DNA of 64,000 bases from Emmonsiellopsis sp. PD_33 (GCA_032988165.1 JANTQF010000077.1:62001-126000), one strand, 5' to 3'; shown: positions 35,380 through 48,400, numbered from the stretch's first letter. Numbers and translations: made by a program. The notes: generated by a model from the sequence alone, not told the origin.

Positions 35380-38300
35380 TATTATTTAATGTCAGATAGT
35401 AACTGATGTTAATTGCTAGTTAACTCCAATCCTTCTGATGATGTACCACAAATCAATGAAGATAATAATATAGCTATATTAATGAATTCTGAGTCCCTAG
35501 CAGAGCTCTTAAACATGCAGGCAGGGCCATGATCATCTGGATTTATAGTTATCATACTATTATTCTTAGTACAGAAGAGCTACCTCAGTGCAACTACAGT
35601 ACAGATAGTTACCTATAAGTAAGAGTCAGAACACTTAGCTGAAGCACTACTAGCAATAGCATCAGATCTACCTTCACCTCTAAACAGATAGATATAGAAT
35701 AACATCTTTTATCTCTTTAAAAATGAATAAGACTTTAGCTTAGCAATGTACTTCAACAACAACTAGATGATAAAGAGAGATGTAACTACCTGGTTCAAAA
35801 CTCCTATATTGAAAACTTAGAGTAACTAGTTGAGCTTTGATAGTGTGGATGAATGGCAATGCAAGCTTGATGCTATTAAGTAGGAAATATTAATAGAAAA
35901 TTAAAGAGTAAAGATTATAATAATAGATAGTATAATTAATGATAGTTCTACCAATAAATACTAGTTCTACTATTAGGATGTTCTATCTGTTATCTCCTTT
36001 CTGCTTGAATATGAAGCTTTTAAGGAACATCTTATCTATATGCTCATACAAGTATTCAATCAAAAGAATCATCAAGTATACATCAAGATACACACTGTGG
36101 ATTGGTAGTGGAACACCCAGGAGAAACTTGAGAATGAGGTCACAGTTGTGCCATTACTTATCACTATTGATAAGACAGTTCTAACTCAACATCACAGTGA
36201 TTTATCTGCCTGACTAATTTATATGATAATTGGAAATCTAAACAGTTATATGCAATAAAAACAAGATATCTCTAGTTTGATTCTGATTGGATTTCTACCC
36301 ATTATCAAGATAAAGGAGGATTAAGGTACAAAAGCAACTGTCTATCATACAGTTATGAAATAGATTTTTGAATATGAGTCATCCTAAAGAGTCTTAAGTA
36401 ATGCATTGGAAATAAAGCTGATAGCTTCACAAGTAGTTGAAAAACTTTTAGTTGATGATATTATTATTCTTTATGCTAATAAATGCTACTAAAAGTATTT
36501 TCCCATCATTGCTGAATTGATGGTCAACTATAAAGAACAGATCATTCTTATAGGAATTAAGAGTAGCTCATACTGTATGATATACTAGGTCCCCCCTAAA
36601 GAATATGAGAATCTACAAACCAGATAATCATTATAAATACATGAATATATGAAAGATATCATTCAACAACTGGAAAGAGATAAAATTAATGCTGATATGA
36701 GTGTTCACCCTGTATCTAACTTTATCTGAGGCCACAAATTCACTAATATTTATGTGGCAATAATGCTCAATTCTTTACATTAGTTGCTTAAAGAGTTACT
36801 TGACTATCTGCTGACCTAGTGTAGAGAGCACCTGAAGAATACTATTCACAAGAGAAGACAGATCAATTCTATAATGACTATATTAATAGAGGATTTAGGT
36901 GGTATAAAGTAACTAAATGAGCAGTTGAAGCTAGTTTCTAGGTTTACTGAGTTAAAGATATTTCAAAAGAACTTCAGTGAGGTTAAGTAATGGATCAGGA
37001 TCAAATAGGAGACTCTAATATAATAGCTGATCCCTGCCATTACATTCTTAATCAAAAGTTTAGAGGCAGATACTATAATTCTTTTCTCATGGGCAATTAT
37101 GAACTTCTGAATGCTTACTGACTATTAATCTTATAATGATGAAACTCTAGAGTACATGAAAACTATACTATATTAAATTGACAAGTTAAAGTATATCTTC
37201 AGTAAATATCAAAAGGACAGCCACTTTAACTTCCCAAAGTTCCATGTTATTCAACACTATGTTAATTTTATTCAATTAATGAGAACTATCAATAATGTGG
37301 ACACAAGCAGCTCAGAGAGTGCTTACAAATATTTAGTGAAGAAGCCATTCAGTCAAACAAATAAGTATAATAAGCATAATAAGTTTAAGGTTCAGATTAT
37401 TAAACATATTATATATCAAGTTAACTGCTAGACCCTTCAGCACAGCATCAAGACCTACATGTAAACAGCCAGTTCTCCAAGTAAATTTAACACTTTCATT
37501 AATGCCAAGATCAGCAAGCCCAGCACAGCTCTTAATCTAGTAGTCTATGAGTACAAGAAAGTAAAGAGAGGGGGCCTTCTATAGAATAAGATACACTTTA
37601 GAAGTCTATATCAGTAATTATAGTTAGACAGTCTTCAGGAGGCATTTACAGTATTTATATAGGAAATGTGAAAGAAATATGATAACATGAAGAACTCTGA
37701 AACTGTGGTTGATCATCTAGAGTCAGATTCTTTATGAGTAGATGAGTATGTCATGTAGCTTTACAGGTTAATATCCTGTTGATAAATCAATAAATGTGAG
37801 CTAATAAAAGAAGATAGATTGAAATAGAAGCTGATTAAATATAGTCTCAAGTAGGAGAAAGAGGAGAGCTAGCATAAAGATTATATCTAAGTTTAGAAGA
37901 AGAAGGCAGATTAATAGTCTCTTACAAATAGATAGAGAGTTAGACACCTTAAGGTTATTCTTATAGTTAAAGATCATACATGAGAGGTTTATGATGAAGA
38001 TTCTTCACAAAGTGTTATATATATAGATACCTTCATTAATGTTTTTCAGCTTCATGGAGGATTAACTGAACTTCCACATGAGATTACTAGTATACTTGAG
38101 ATTAAGAAGCCTGCTTCAAGTCAGATAAATCAAAGATAGTATCTAACTAACCAATAGTTTTACTCTTTAGAATATGTGGTTTAAAGTGCCTATATGATTT
38201 CAAAGTTTTTCTCATTGAAGTAGAATCAACAGCCAGTATACTTCATCAATCATTATATTAATTGAGACTAATATAATACTATCTATCATTCTAACTTTAT

Positions 38301-38450
38301 GAGTTTGGCAAGAAAGCAGGTGGATATATAGGAAAAGAGGCTGAGAAAGGCAGACATAAGAGGATGATAATTTAACAAGTAAGTCATAAAAGTACTACTC
38401 TTTGAATTCACCTAATTAATTAACAGAGTAAATAGAGTGGCCCTAATAGT
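35380..38450 (+). mobile_element. Plavaka-type (CACTA/KDZ-like) DNA transposon transposase, decayed
   Basis: One reading frame (frame of 35,731) carries in order DFSLAMYFN near 35.73 kb, VTTWFKTPIL near 35.8 kb, VDWWWNTQEKLENE near 36.1 kb, ITIDKTVLTQHHSDLSA then NLNSYM near 36.2 kb, KYFPIIAELMVNYKEQIILI then a VPPKE block near 36.5 kb, and FPKFHVIQHYVNFI with SSESAYKYLVKKPF near 37.3 kb. These match the order and spacing I know for fungal Plavaka transposases: D-K-T-x-L-T-x-H-x-G-D followed by a zinc-ribbon region and the E-x-x-H/Y-K-x-L-V block. Many TAG/TAA codons break it and some expected Cys and Asp residues are lost. The element must have been mobilised long ago. Confidence 0.75.
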
Positions 38451-38579
38451 GAATGATTAGAGTAATAGTTAATGATGAAAGTAACAATTAACAACAGCAT
38501 CAACATGCAGAATATGATAGCTTTTACAGTGCTATTAAGATTCAGAAGATTGAGGAGTAATACAAGAAACCTATTTTCT

Positions 38580-39135
38580 CAGACTTCATATCATAGCACC
38601 CACATAGAGAGTATTTCTGAATACAGAGGAAATATTAGTAGTCATAACTCTACTATTAGCAACCATCAGGATCTACAATATAACTCTGATAGCAACAATA
38701 ATGCTAGCATGTCAAAGTTAAGTGACATAGAGGTAATAACCTACTCTACTTAATGAGAACCTTCTGCCTTCTAGACCATGGCAGCTATATAGAGAGTATT
38801 TCTAAATATAGAGGGAATATCAGCAGCTATAATTCTACTATTAGTAACTACCAGAACCTACAATATGACTCTGATAGTAATAATAATGCTGGTGTATCAG
38901 AGTTAAGTAGCATAGAGATAATAACCTACTCTATTCAATAAGAATCTTCTACCTTTTAAATTATAGCAGCCACATGGAGAGCATTTCTAAATATAGAGGA
39001 AATATCAGTAGCTACAACTCTATCATTAGCAACTATTAGAACCTACAATACAACTCTGATAGCAATAATAATGCTGGCATGTTAGAGTCAAGTAGCACTA
39101 GCACTAGCACTGGAGGCATCTAATTCAAGTAGGAT
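38580..39135. repeat. 185-bp tandem triplication
   Basis: Three units of 185 bp; the marker AGAGAG-ATTTCT follows starts at 38,604, 38,789 and 38,974. They encode SISEYRGNISSHNSTISNHQ-like segments, but since 185 is not a multiple of three the frame shifts from unit to unit. The third copy ends in a short AGCACT triplet run. Confidence 0.9.
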
Positions 39136-39469
39136 TCTAAATAGTAAATAAGAATCATCAAAAGAGCTACCTTCTGATAGAAAGCTAAAATAGATATATG
39201 AGATGATATTAGAGGAAAATTTTGATGATATGAAAGATCATATTACCACAAACTATAAAGTTATATTAGTCTGCAGAATAGCTCTCAGTAATATAGATGA
39301 AAAGATAGCATTCTCAATTACATATCATTAGAATAATAAAGATGAATCTATTCTAAATGCTTGAATCTATTAAGTTCAAGTTTTCCCAGTAAGTATCCTT
39401 AATGTTGCATCACTCCTTAAGTATTTAGCATCCTCTAATGTCAGTACACTTCTCAGCTCTAAGGAAGAG

Positions 39470-40010
39470 ATAATTCAAGCATTGAATATTATACTTGAGT
39501 GACAGCAAATAATGGTAGTAATGATAGTGACAGTAAAGATCAATTAAGAATGATAATAGTAACAGTAAATAATAATAATAATAGCTAACTATTAATTATA
39601 ATAGTAATAGCATATAATAGCAGTGGCCAACAGTCAACAGCCAACAATGACAGTAATGGCAAATAATAGTAATAATAGCTAACTATCAACTATGATAGTA
39701 ATAGCACATAATGGCAATGACTAATAGCTAATAGCTAATAATGACAGCAATGACAAATAATAGCAACAACAGCTGACTACTAATTATGATAGTAATAGCA
39801 CATAATAATAGTAACTAACAGCTAATAGCCAACAATGACAGTAACAGCAAATAATGGCAATAATAACTGACTACCAACTATAATAGTAATAGTCTATAAT
39901 AGTAGTAGCTAATAGCTAATGGCCAATAATGACAGTAATAATAAATAATGGTGACAACTGCCAACTATAGCAGCAACAGCAAATAATGGCAACAATGGCT
40001 GACTACTAAA
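39470..40010. repeat. Satellite-like array rich in AATGACAGTAATAGC
   Basis: Degenerate long units (about 100 bp) built of AATAATGGCAA, TGACTACTAACTATGATAG, AATAGCACATAATGGCAG and CCAACAGCCAACAATGACAG blocks. The same blocks recur at 40,690-40,830, 41,215-41,530, 41,885-41,970 and 42,360-42,450. Confidence 0.75.
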
Positions 40011-40035
40011 TATGTATGAAGTAGGTTAGGTTATA

Positions 40036-40690
40036 GAATGCTATTAGTAGTGAGGAAAATCTATATATTTTAGTGTGATTTTACTTACCACCTTTTAATC
40101 ACATAGTAAGTTACTTGATTTAATCTCTTTATCTCAACCTTCTCTTTTCATTCTATTCTCATCATTTTACATCTTCTGCCTCTTCACTATATATATCTTA
40201 CTTCTACATTATCACTATATTTATCTCTCATCTTAATGAGCATCTTCTACTATCTTCTAGACCCTGCCTGGCCTTTAATCCTTCTATTTTCTTGCTACCT
40301 TCAGTGGTTATTTAGGATCCTATTCAGATAGATGCATGAGGCAGCTCTATTAGCTGTACTGGTACAGCCTGTCTCCATTTTACCTGCTATATTTACTCAG
40401 TTGATCTCTAAGTTTGAGACCTATAATTACTAGTTATATAAGGTCAATTATTATTTTAATAGTCTCTTTAATCATCTTTATTGATTCTGACATTCTCTAT
40501 GTGTCTGTATGCTACTTGCTTCCTGTGTGGATTTTATTTCATTCTCATTTACTACTAATTCATTTCCTCTTTTAAATTTTAGATCACTATCTCTTCATAT
40601 TATTAGCATTAGCATTGAGTTATTAATTCATTTATGAGATTATAAAATTATATTAGCTTAGCTTCTATATCTTTATTTAGTATATAGTAG
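40036..40690 (+). mobile_element. Helitron remnant C, 5' fragment
   Basis: Matches 17,540-18,370 of remnant A in the same orientation, including TATTTTAGTGTG near the left end and TTCAGTGGTTATTTAGGATC in the middle. It breaks off at 40,690 in satellite sequence and, with the Rep/helicase from 43.2 kb, may be one element split by satellite expansion. Confidence 0.65.
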
Positions 40691-41600
40691 TAAGGGCAAA
40701 TAAAGGTAATAATAGCTAATAGCTAATAATAACAGCAATAATAAATAATAATAATAATAGCTAACTACAAACTATGATAGTAATAGCACATAGTGATAGC
40801 AGCTAACAGCTAATGATGATAGCAATAGTAAATATTCCCAGATGAAAAGTTTACTGTCAGCTATAGGTGCTAGGTTGTTCAAAAAAACCCTAGTATATAA
40901 TCTACAACTAGCACAAGGCAACAGTTAAGCAGGAACATGCACAGGCAATTAAGCATAAAAGAAGTAATACTATTTTATTTGTGACTTAAACTTTAAAATA
41001 TAAAAAAAGCTGAGGAGCCAGTAACTTATCTACCAAGAAAGAGGATTCTGATATTAAAGTTATCTTTACACTAAATTATGATAGGTGTAAAATTAAGATT
41101 ATCAGTCTTTTAAGTAACAATTAGATATCTTACTACTTGAGATTTTATACCTTACCCTGATAGATAATAATAAAGATAATTTAAAGTAATATATAGCATG
41201 TGCCTGCATTCATGAGATAATCAATAATAATAGCAATAATAAATAATAGTAATAACTACTAATAATGACAGCAACAGCACATAATGGCAGTAATGAACAA
41301 CAAAGACAATTCAATGTAATATACAGTGCACACCTGCATCTATAAGATGATCAATGATGATAGTAATAGTATATAATAGCAGCAGTAGATAATAAAGATG
41401 ATTTAATATAATATAGAGCACACATCTATATCTATAAGATAATTAATAATGACAGTAACAGCAAATAATAGCAATAACTACTAATAATAATAGTAATAGC
41501 ACATAATGATAGTAGCAGACAATCAATAATAATAGCTATTATTATTGAAAAGCAGGCTCCATTTCTTTCTGCAACTCTTTCTACTTCTTTTTAATAGCCT
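40691..41600. repeat. Mixed satellite, continuation of the AATGACAGTAATAGC family
   Basis: Blocks of the satellite alternate with a second block (AAAGATAATTTAA-GTAATAT-A-AGCA, then TGCCTGCAT and ATGAGATAATCAAT) near 41.18, 41.30 and 41.39 kb. Between 40,840 and 41,180 there is unassigned AT-rich DNA. Confidence 0.6.
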
Positions 41601-41830
41601 TTTTTCTTACCCTCACTTCATGGTATACTATCCAGACAGCTCTTTTTCTCATCCTCACTTCATGGCATGCTATCTAGATGGCTCTTTTTCTTGCTCTTAC
41701 TTCATGGCATGCTATCTTTTTCTCATCCTCACTTCATAGCATGCTATCTAGGTGGCTCTTTTTCTCATCCTCACTTCATGGCATGCTGTCTTTTTCTTGC
41801 CCTCACTTTATGACATACTATTCAGACTTT
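41600..41830. repeat. 42-bp minisatellite
   Basis: About five units with core TTTTTCTCATCCTCACTTCA, then TGGCATGCTATCTAGATGGCTC; two units lack the last ~10 bp. Reads FSHPHFMACYLDGS in one frame, which explains the two small frames there. Confidence 0.85.
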
Positions 41831-41884
41831 CTGATATCTTCCAAAGCAACATGCAGTGTGCATCTGTGCTCATGAGACTACTAA

Positions 41885-42735
41885 TAATAACAGTAACAGC
41901 AAATAATAGTAATAACTACTAATAATGACAGTAATAGCACATAATAGTAACAGTAGACAATCAACAATAATCATCATCACCATTGATTTTAACCCTCTCT
42001 CAGATGGTTGACCCCTACACAGTTTTCCAGCTTAATATGCTATAGTTTATGTCTAGAAATAAAGTCAGCTCAGAATGGATTCAGAGGTGAGGTTCTTTTG
42101 ATCAGTATACTTCTATATCCCTAATGAGATATAGAAGTATATCAATCAAAGCAATCTTACTCTATAACCCACCCAGGGCCTTAAGAAGGAAGGCTATAAA
42201 AGGAAAATCAGATGTCTGGATGACCTACTCCTTGTTCAAGCTATTAAGTAGGTAATCTCACTGGTAAATAAAGTATATCCACATTTCATGAGACATCACT
42301 GGATGTTATATTCTGTCATACCCATGTTTCACAGTGTGAATGACTCTAATAAGGTCAATGGGTAACAATAGTGAATGATGGCAGATAGCTAATGATGATA
42401 ATACAAGTAAATAATAGAGGTAATAGTCAATAATGATAGTAATAGTAAATAATAGTAATAAGAGTAAAGAATGATAGAGTTAGCCTACTTAGATTTATTA
42501 CCATGAACTTGCAATCAGAATAACAGCATGGATGATTATGAAGGTGGTTGGCTTGTCATAATATATGAGACATGCTAATAGATGAAGATGCAAGATTGTG
42601 TGAAATCTAGATGTATGAAGCAGGCAGGATAGTTAGTTAATAATAATGTATTTATATAATGTAGTAATAGTAATTACATATATAATTAATTATATATATA
42701 TATATATAATCTATTAGAGTCTTGCCTTCCAACTT
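41885..42735. other. Satellite blocks, a 14-bp-arm hairpin and an AT run
   Basis: Satellite blocks at 41,885-41,970 and 42,360-42,450 flank unassigned sequence with a near-perfect hairpin at 42,099-42,148 (14-bp perfect arms 42,106-42,119 and 42,128-42,141). A TA-rich run lies at 42,675-42,710. No gene seen. Confidence 0.5.
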
Positions 42736-42875
42736 ATACTAACACTGAGAAAGGATGTATAATAAGGTATGTATAAGATGCATCAGGGTTCTCCCTTCAT
42801 GCACATACCAACACTGAGGAAGGATGCACAATAAGGCATGCATAAGATACATTAGGGTTCTCCCTTCATATATAA
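42736..42875. repeat. 69-bp direct duplication
   Basis: Two tandem units; AACACTGAG starts at 42,741 and 42,810, and both continue with GGATG-A-AATAAGG-ATG-ATAAGAT and AGGGTTCTCCCTTCAT. Confidence 0.85.
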
Positions 42876-43199
42876 GATCACTTTAAGGCAACATGGGGAC
42901 AGTCAACATCCCATGCAATATCAGAGAGGTGTGAGGCCCACATGTAGATCACTTAAAGTTTAGAGACTGCAGGAGCAAGATTGTGATTTTTGTGCTAATT
43001 CAGAGCCAGTCTGGAGCCAGCTCAAGTACTTTTAATGTATGAGCTAGATGACTTGGCACACTAAAGTGGAGTGAAAAAAATTTTTTGCTAATGTAGGTGG
43101 TTTGATGGCTAGAGGTTAGTCCTACTTTATATATATTTTAATATTTTGATTTACTAACTAGCTTTTTATTTTCTAGGTGTGCCTTGCAAGTATAAGAAT

Positions 43200-46100
43200 C
43201 TGATTATTACTTAATTCTATTACTATCAACTTTATACCTGTGCTGATTTCTTTAACCTTCTTCATCACAGCTAATTTCTCTTTCAGTAGTGGCTGCTGAA
43301 TATATAGCTGGCTATTAATAACTTTAAACTTGAATTCCACTTTTATAATCAGTTAAAGCTCTATATGGATCTCTATAGCCCTTCTTGACTTTAGATGTAG
43401 AATAACACTAATATTAGTAATACTAATTATAATATACTATCTGCTTGATTCATTGAGAGGTCCTACTATCATCAAAATATCTATTAGAGTTTCATGGCTT
43501 TGATGTATCACTTCTGCAAGCCTGCTCTGTTTATTACCTTTATTGTGAACTCTGAGTGAGAAGAGATTCAGTCTGAGCTTCTCTATAATGATAATAAAAA
43601 GCTTATATAATGTTAGAATGATCAGTCTGATTTAGTTGCTAGGGTCTTTAATATGAAGAATCAGACCCTACTTCATGAGATTAAGAATAATGCTCTAAGT
43701 AAATATATTATCTATATTCAGATGATTGAGTATTAGAAGAGAAGACTACCTTACTCTCATACTCTATACTAATTGAAAGATAACTTATATTCTATTGAGA
43801 GGATAGATGATATTATATCTGCTGAGATACTAGATCCTGAGGGGCTAGAGAGGTAATTACTCTATAATATTATTATTAAATAGTTGCTGTATAGACTTTA
43901 TAGTTTGTGTTTCAACCTTAATACTTTCTGCTGTGAGAGGGATGTTAATGGTGAGATCTATTATATTAAGTGATTTCTCAAGTTTTTCACTGAGAAAACA
44001 ACTATTCACTAATTATAATATTCTTAGTATTACTATTATGAGAGTAGTCATTACTTTACCTACAACTCAGATAAGGCCAGCTCTGTTGAGGTTGATAATA
44101 AATGAGTTGTTCCTTATAATTCTTACTTAACTTAAAGATATAAGGTTCACATTAATGTTGAATGCTATGTTAACATCTCTATAGTTAAATATTTCTATAA
44201 ATATATTATGAAGGGTTCTGATTGTACCACTGTCAATTTTAATATGAGTAATAATGAGATCTATGAGTACTATCTGGGTCATTATATTGATTATATTGAG
44301 GTAGCCTAATGAGCTCTGAGCTTCAATATAGAGGACCACTATCCTGAGAATATGAGCTTTATTATCTACCTTCCAGGTAGGCATTATATTGTGTATGACC
44401 CTGAGAAGCCCTGTAAGATTATTCTTAACTATCTTAATGGCTAGATATCTTACCTACTTGCTTTCTTTAAGTATAATTATAATAATTCTAAATCTATCTA
44501 TCTATACTATAACATGCTATATCATTTCACCTGAGACTTAAAGAATCTATGCTGAAAGTGCTGGAAGAAGCATTCTATTAGTAATATTATAAAGTAAATA
44601 TATTCTCTTATATCTTTCTATGGTGATGTGTATTACCTGCACTGTTTACTTACTATCCTGAGGGGGCCTAAATCTTTCAATGACCTACTAATGATTGCTG
44701 ATATCAGATAGAATACTTTTCAGAAGATTTATTATATGAGAGATATCATTCAGTGTGATAATGAGTGAGAATATACCTTCAAAAAGACTTTGAAGATGAA
44801 AATTGAGAGAGTACTTTAAAGAATGTTGATATCTATTATTATTTATACTAATTTACTGTCTGTTGTTGACATCTAAGCTCATTTTTCAATCTCATTTACT
44901 AATAATCTAAACTTCATCCTTGAAGCTCACTTCTATAATTTATCTAATAACTGAACCCTCTGTGAGTTGGCTGTCAACTATAGGCTTCATCTTATCTGAA
45001 AGGGGCTTGCCTGGGAGGGCCTTGAGTTAAAGAATATTCAAATCTAGGGACTGTCAGAGCTGCATTATGGGTAGGAGCTGAAGGAGGATAGTAACCCTCT
45101 GATTACATAGAAGCTTGCTTATAATCATTAGGTGCTGACTACTAGAGCTGAGAAATATGAAGCCCAGTTTAATGTAAATTAGTATTTAACCTATAATACT
45201 ATTCTTATAGCTTTAGATACTAACCCCTATAATGTGATGTTCTTTCTTAATGATTCTAATAGAATAAGTAAGACATTTATCTATAATACTCTCACTGACT
45301 ACCTACAGTCTCTAGATCAAATTATACTTTATATTATTAGTATAGATATTACTGTTTAGCTTTTTTCTAATAATTATATTATTTATAAATACTTCTATAT
45401 TCCTATTAACATCTTATCTACATTAACTTGCAATATATTATGTAGTACTCAGCTGGCTGAGCTTCTTTACTGAATCTCCCTTATCATCTGGGATGAGACT
45501 TCAATGACTTATTATTATATCTTTGATGTGGTTGATTGGACTCTTCATGATCTCTAGACTAATTTATCTGGAGATAATAGTGACTTTAGTAGCATTCTAA
45601 CCATCTTTAATGGTGACTTTCAGCAGATCTTACCTATTATTCTCTGTGATATGCAGGATGACACTGTAGATGCTTGCATGTAGTATGCTAAGATTTAATT
45701 CTCTCTTTATATGCTCTATCTTTGCTAAAACATGTGCCTCTTGACTGCTACCCCTGAAGATAGATTCTTTATGAATTAATTAGCTAGTATATTACATGAT
45801 GTAGCTCTTCAGGATTATCAGCTAATCTCCCCTAAGCTATATTAGATCTCTGAGGTTAATAAGTTTGTTAATTAGGTATATCCAGGTCTATAGGATTAAT
45901 TCCATTAGAGAGATTACTTTCAAAATTAGGTGATTCTCATGCCTACTAATGATACTATTATTCAGCTCAATGAGGACCTTCTGAATTATCTGCTTAGTGA
46001 GCCTATTAAATACTTATTAGTTAATGTGAGTAAATAGAACAACAATTAGCACCATAAGGTTACACAGGAATTCATATATGCTCAGAATGCTCTATTAATT

Positions 46101-46580
46101 CAGCCTTTAATTCTATAAATTAAATAAAATATGCCTCTCATGTGTATGTATAATCTGAACCTACAGCACAGTGTTTACAATGAATTCTACATGATTTTTC
46201 TTACTTATTCACCCTAGTATCTGAAGGTCTGATTGAATGGTGAGCTATTTAATAGTAAGGTATAACTTCTATATTAAATTAAATTATTAAGTAATGTAGA
46301 GGATTTTATGGTCATAATAGTTTAGCTTTAATTTTCTATATAGCCTACTTTTGTGATGATAATCAACAAATCACAGGGTTAATTATTCAGCCATATTGAA
46401 ATTGATTTCTAAGATTCAGTTTTCTCACATGATCAGCTCTATATTGCTCTTTTATATGCTATGGATTGCCATTAGATCTCAGTGCTTATAAGTAATATAA
46501 ATTGCCATTAGATCATAAATAATGTAGTTTATCTTGAAGTTCTTCACTTTTGATTTCAATATCTATATCTAGCCTCTTTA
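43200..46580 (+). mobile_element. Helitron remnant D: Rep (HUH) and helicase domains, decayed
   Basis: One frame (frame of 44,106) holds, in order: TCADFFNLLHHS (43.24 kb); KPALFITFIVNS (43.52 kb), the Rep start; LPYSHTLY near 43.75 kb, the decayed HUH block; VVPYNSYL and VHINVE (44.11 kb); VKYFYKYIMKGSD (44.2 kb), the catalytic-Tyr region; YLPGRHYIVYDP (44.38 kb); WDETSM (45,489; Walker B-type); NGDFQQILPII (45.61 kb); NMPLMCMYNL (46.13 kb); INKSQG (46.37 kb); and VFSHDQLYIAL (46,419). This is the standard order of Helitron Rep-helicases, which move by rolling-circle replication. It is interrupted by many nonsense codons but I detect no frameshift between these landmarks. Confidence 0.85.
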
Positions 46581-46641
46581 CTCAGGCTCCTTTTTTTTTA
46601 GCTCTCTATTAAATTTATTGTGTCTCTCTACCTCTCTTATA

Positions 46642-47412
46642 ATGTCTTAGTCTCAGCCTCAGATCTATATCTTCATCTCTGGTAGTTTTATTATCACTAA
46701 CCTTAGTAGCTATGTTCCATTGAATAGAAATATTAAGGTTAATAGCTTTATTACTCCTACTATCCTTTATGACATCTTAGGTCTCAAGGTTGAGCTGAAG
46801 CTGCCTGTGGTACTTCAGATCTATAATCTTAGTTAGCTGAATTTTATGAAGGATATATTTATTTAGACTGAAAGTACTCTGGCTGTGGAGTATATTTCTA
46901 TAACTAATATGATTACTATATCTAATATTATTATAATAGTCTCATCTTTTTATCCTTAGTTGGGCCTCAAGGCTGTTGGTTCCTCTGAGTATATAGAGAT
47001 CAGTATTAACTCTAATAGTCTGTTTTTATTTACTATTATTATTTACACTACTTATTGTGATATACCTACTGATTATTCTGATTGTGTTTTTAAGGTCACC
47101 ATTAAGATCTATAAGAGCTATGATGATGATAGATATTCTAAGTTTAAAGTCTTTAACATCTATTATATCTTTCTAGGATCTTCATGTTAGAGTCATGTCC
47201 TCCTGCTATATATTAGAAATTTAATTTCTATTAGTGGTAATACTATTAGGTTTTTTACTCATAAAGAAAAGAGATTTCTCACTATAATCATCAAGTAATT
47301 TATCTACTTAGAAAATATTAATGTCTCTACTATCTCTAGCTCTAATTCTACTGACTTAATAACCTCTATTTAGTATGTCTTCTCATTCAGTCTTTTACTT
47401 TGTATTTACTGA
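46642..47412 (+). pseudogene. Second Helitron ORF relic, possible OB-fold ssDNA-binding protein
   Basis: A 257-codon frame begins 60 bp after the helicase relic, in a different frame, and is broken by about seven stops. It reads MS-stop-SQPQIYIFISGS at the start, VFKVTIKIYKSYDDDRYSKF in the middle and LISISGNTIRFF near the end, with alternating hydrophobic residues typical of beta strands. Some Helitrons carry RPA-like OB-fold genes next to the helicase. The fit to OB fold is by pattern only. Confidence 0.4.
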
Positions 47413-48400
47413 CTTACTCCTTCTTCCCTCCAGTGATAGAGCTATTAAATGATGTAAAGTCTCTACTACTACAATCTTAAGTGTCTCTTGAATTGCTACC
47501 TTCTTTGCTGATGAACCTCTATTAATTCTATTAAGATCTCTATTTATATTATTATCTACTGCTGAAGATAGAGGAGATATGAGGGTAGATACTAATAAAA
47601 AGAAAGAGAAAGATGATAGGAATACTATATCAAGTAAGCTATTAGAGTGCAGATGAGGCTGAGTAATTCCAAGTTTAAAACTTGACTTGAACTTAAAATT
47701 ATTTGCCTCAATTTGTCCTGAGCACCTGCCATTATGACTTAGCTTAACTTGCACTATATATTTTTTCAACTTGAGTAATCTCTGAATTACTTGAAGAATC
47801 AAGACCTTCAGGTAAATTTCCCAATTAGATTAGCCTGAACAGTTATATGACATTTATGCCCTGAATATCTGCTGCACATTTTTTTAATGCATTACTCTTA
47901 TATATTGAAAAAGTAAATAACTGTAAACTAAAAACTGAAAACTGCATTTTATAACCTAGTATCTATATATATACAATGAAGTAGATCATCTTAACTAACC
48001 TCTCTTTCTATGTTAATATATATTATTATTTATAGATAATAATATTAATTACTACTCTTCTTATTTAGTATAATATTTAATGCTCTCTTCTTTCATATGT
48101 TCTGTAGCCACTGACTGCCTTGTTTTTTCACAGCCTCTACTTCACACCTCTTAGCTGCTTCTCTTTGCAATTTTTTTCCTAAGGAATTCAAGCTATCAAA
48201 CACTCAAGATCCTTTTTCATGCACAGGCTGGCTTAAACTAAGTGAACTTCAGGGGGTTAATGCACCATCAGGAAGATGTCAGAGTACTAATGTATTACTA
48301 GAGAGACATCAGGAGGTTAATGCATCATCAGGAAGTATGAAAGTCACTAAATATCTGATCACTATAGGTTGTCTTGATGTAGAACTGTCATTCAACCTGA
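47413..48400. other. Unassigned AT-rich segment
   Basis: A 135-codon minus-strand frame (47,395-47,802) has a Ser/Leu-rich segment and no recognised motif. A small direct repeat, GGTTAATGCA-CATCAGGAAG, occurs twice near 48,255 and 48,315. Confidence 0.4.

Noticed and set aside
36440..36490. Reverse transcriptase active site (LVDDIIIL)
   Set aside because: The segment resembles a YxDD box, but flanking blocks on both sides in the same frame are Plavaka transposase, and no other RT motif is found.
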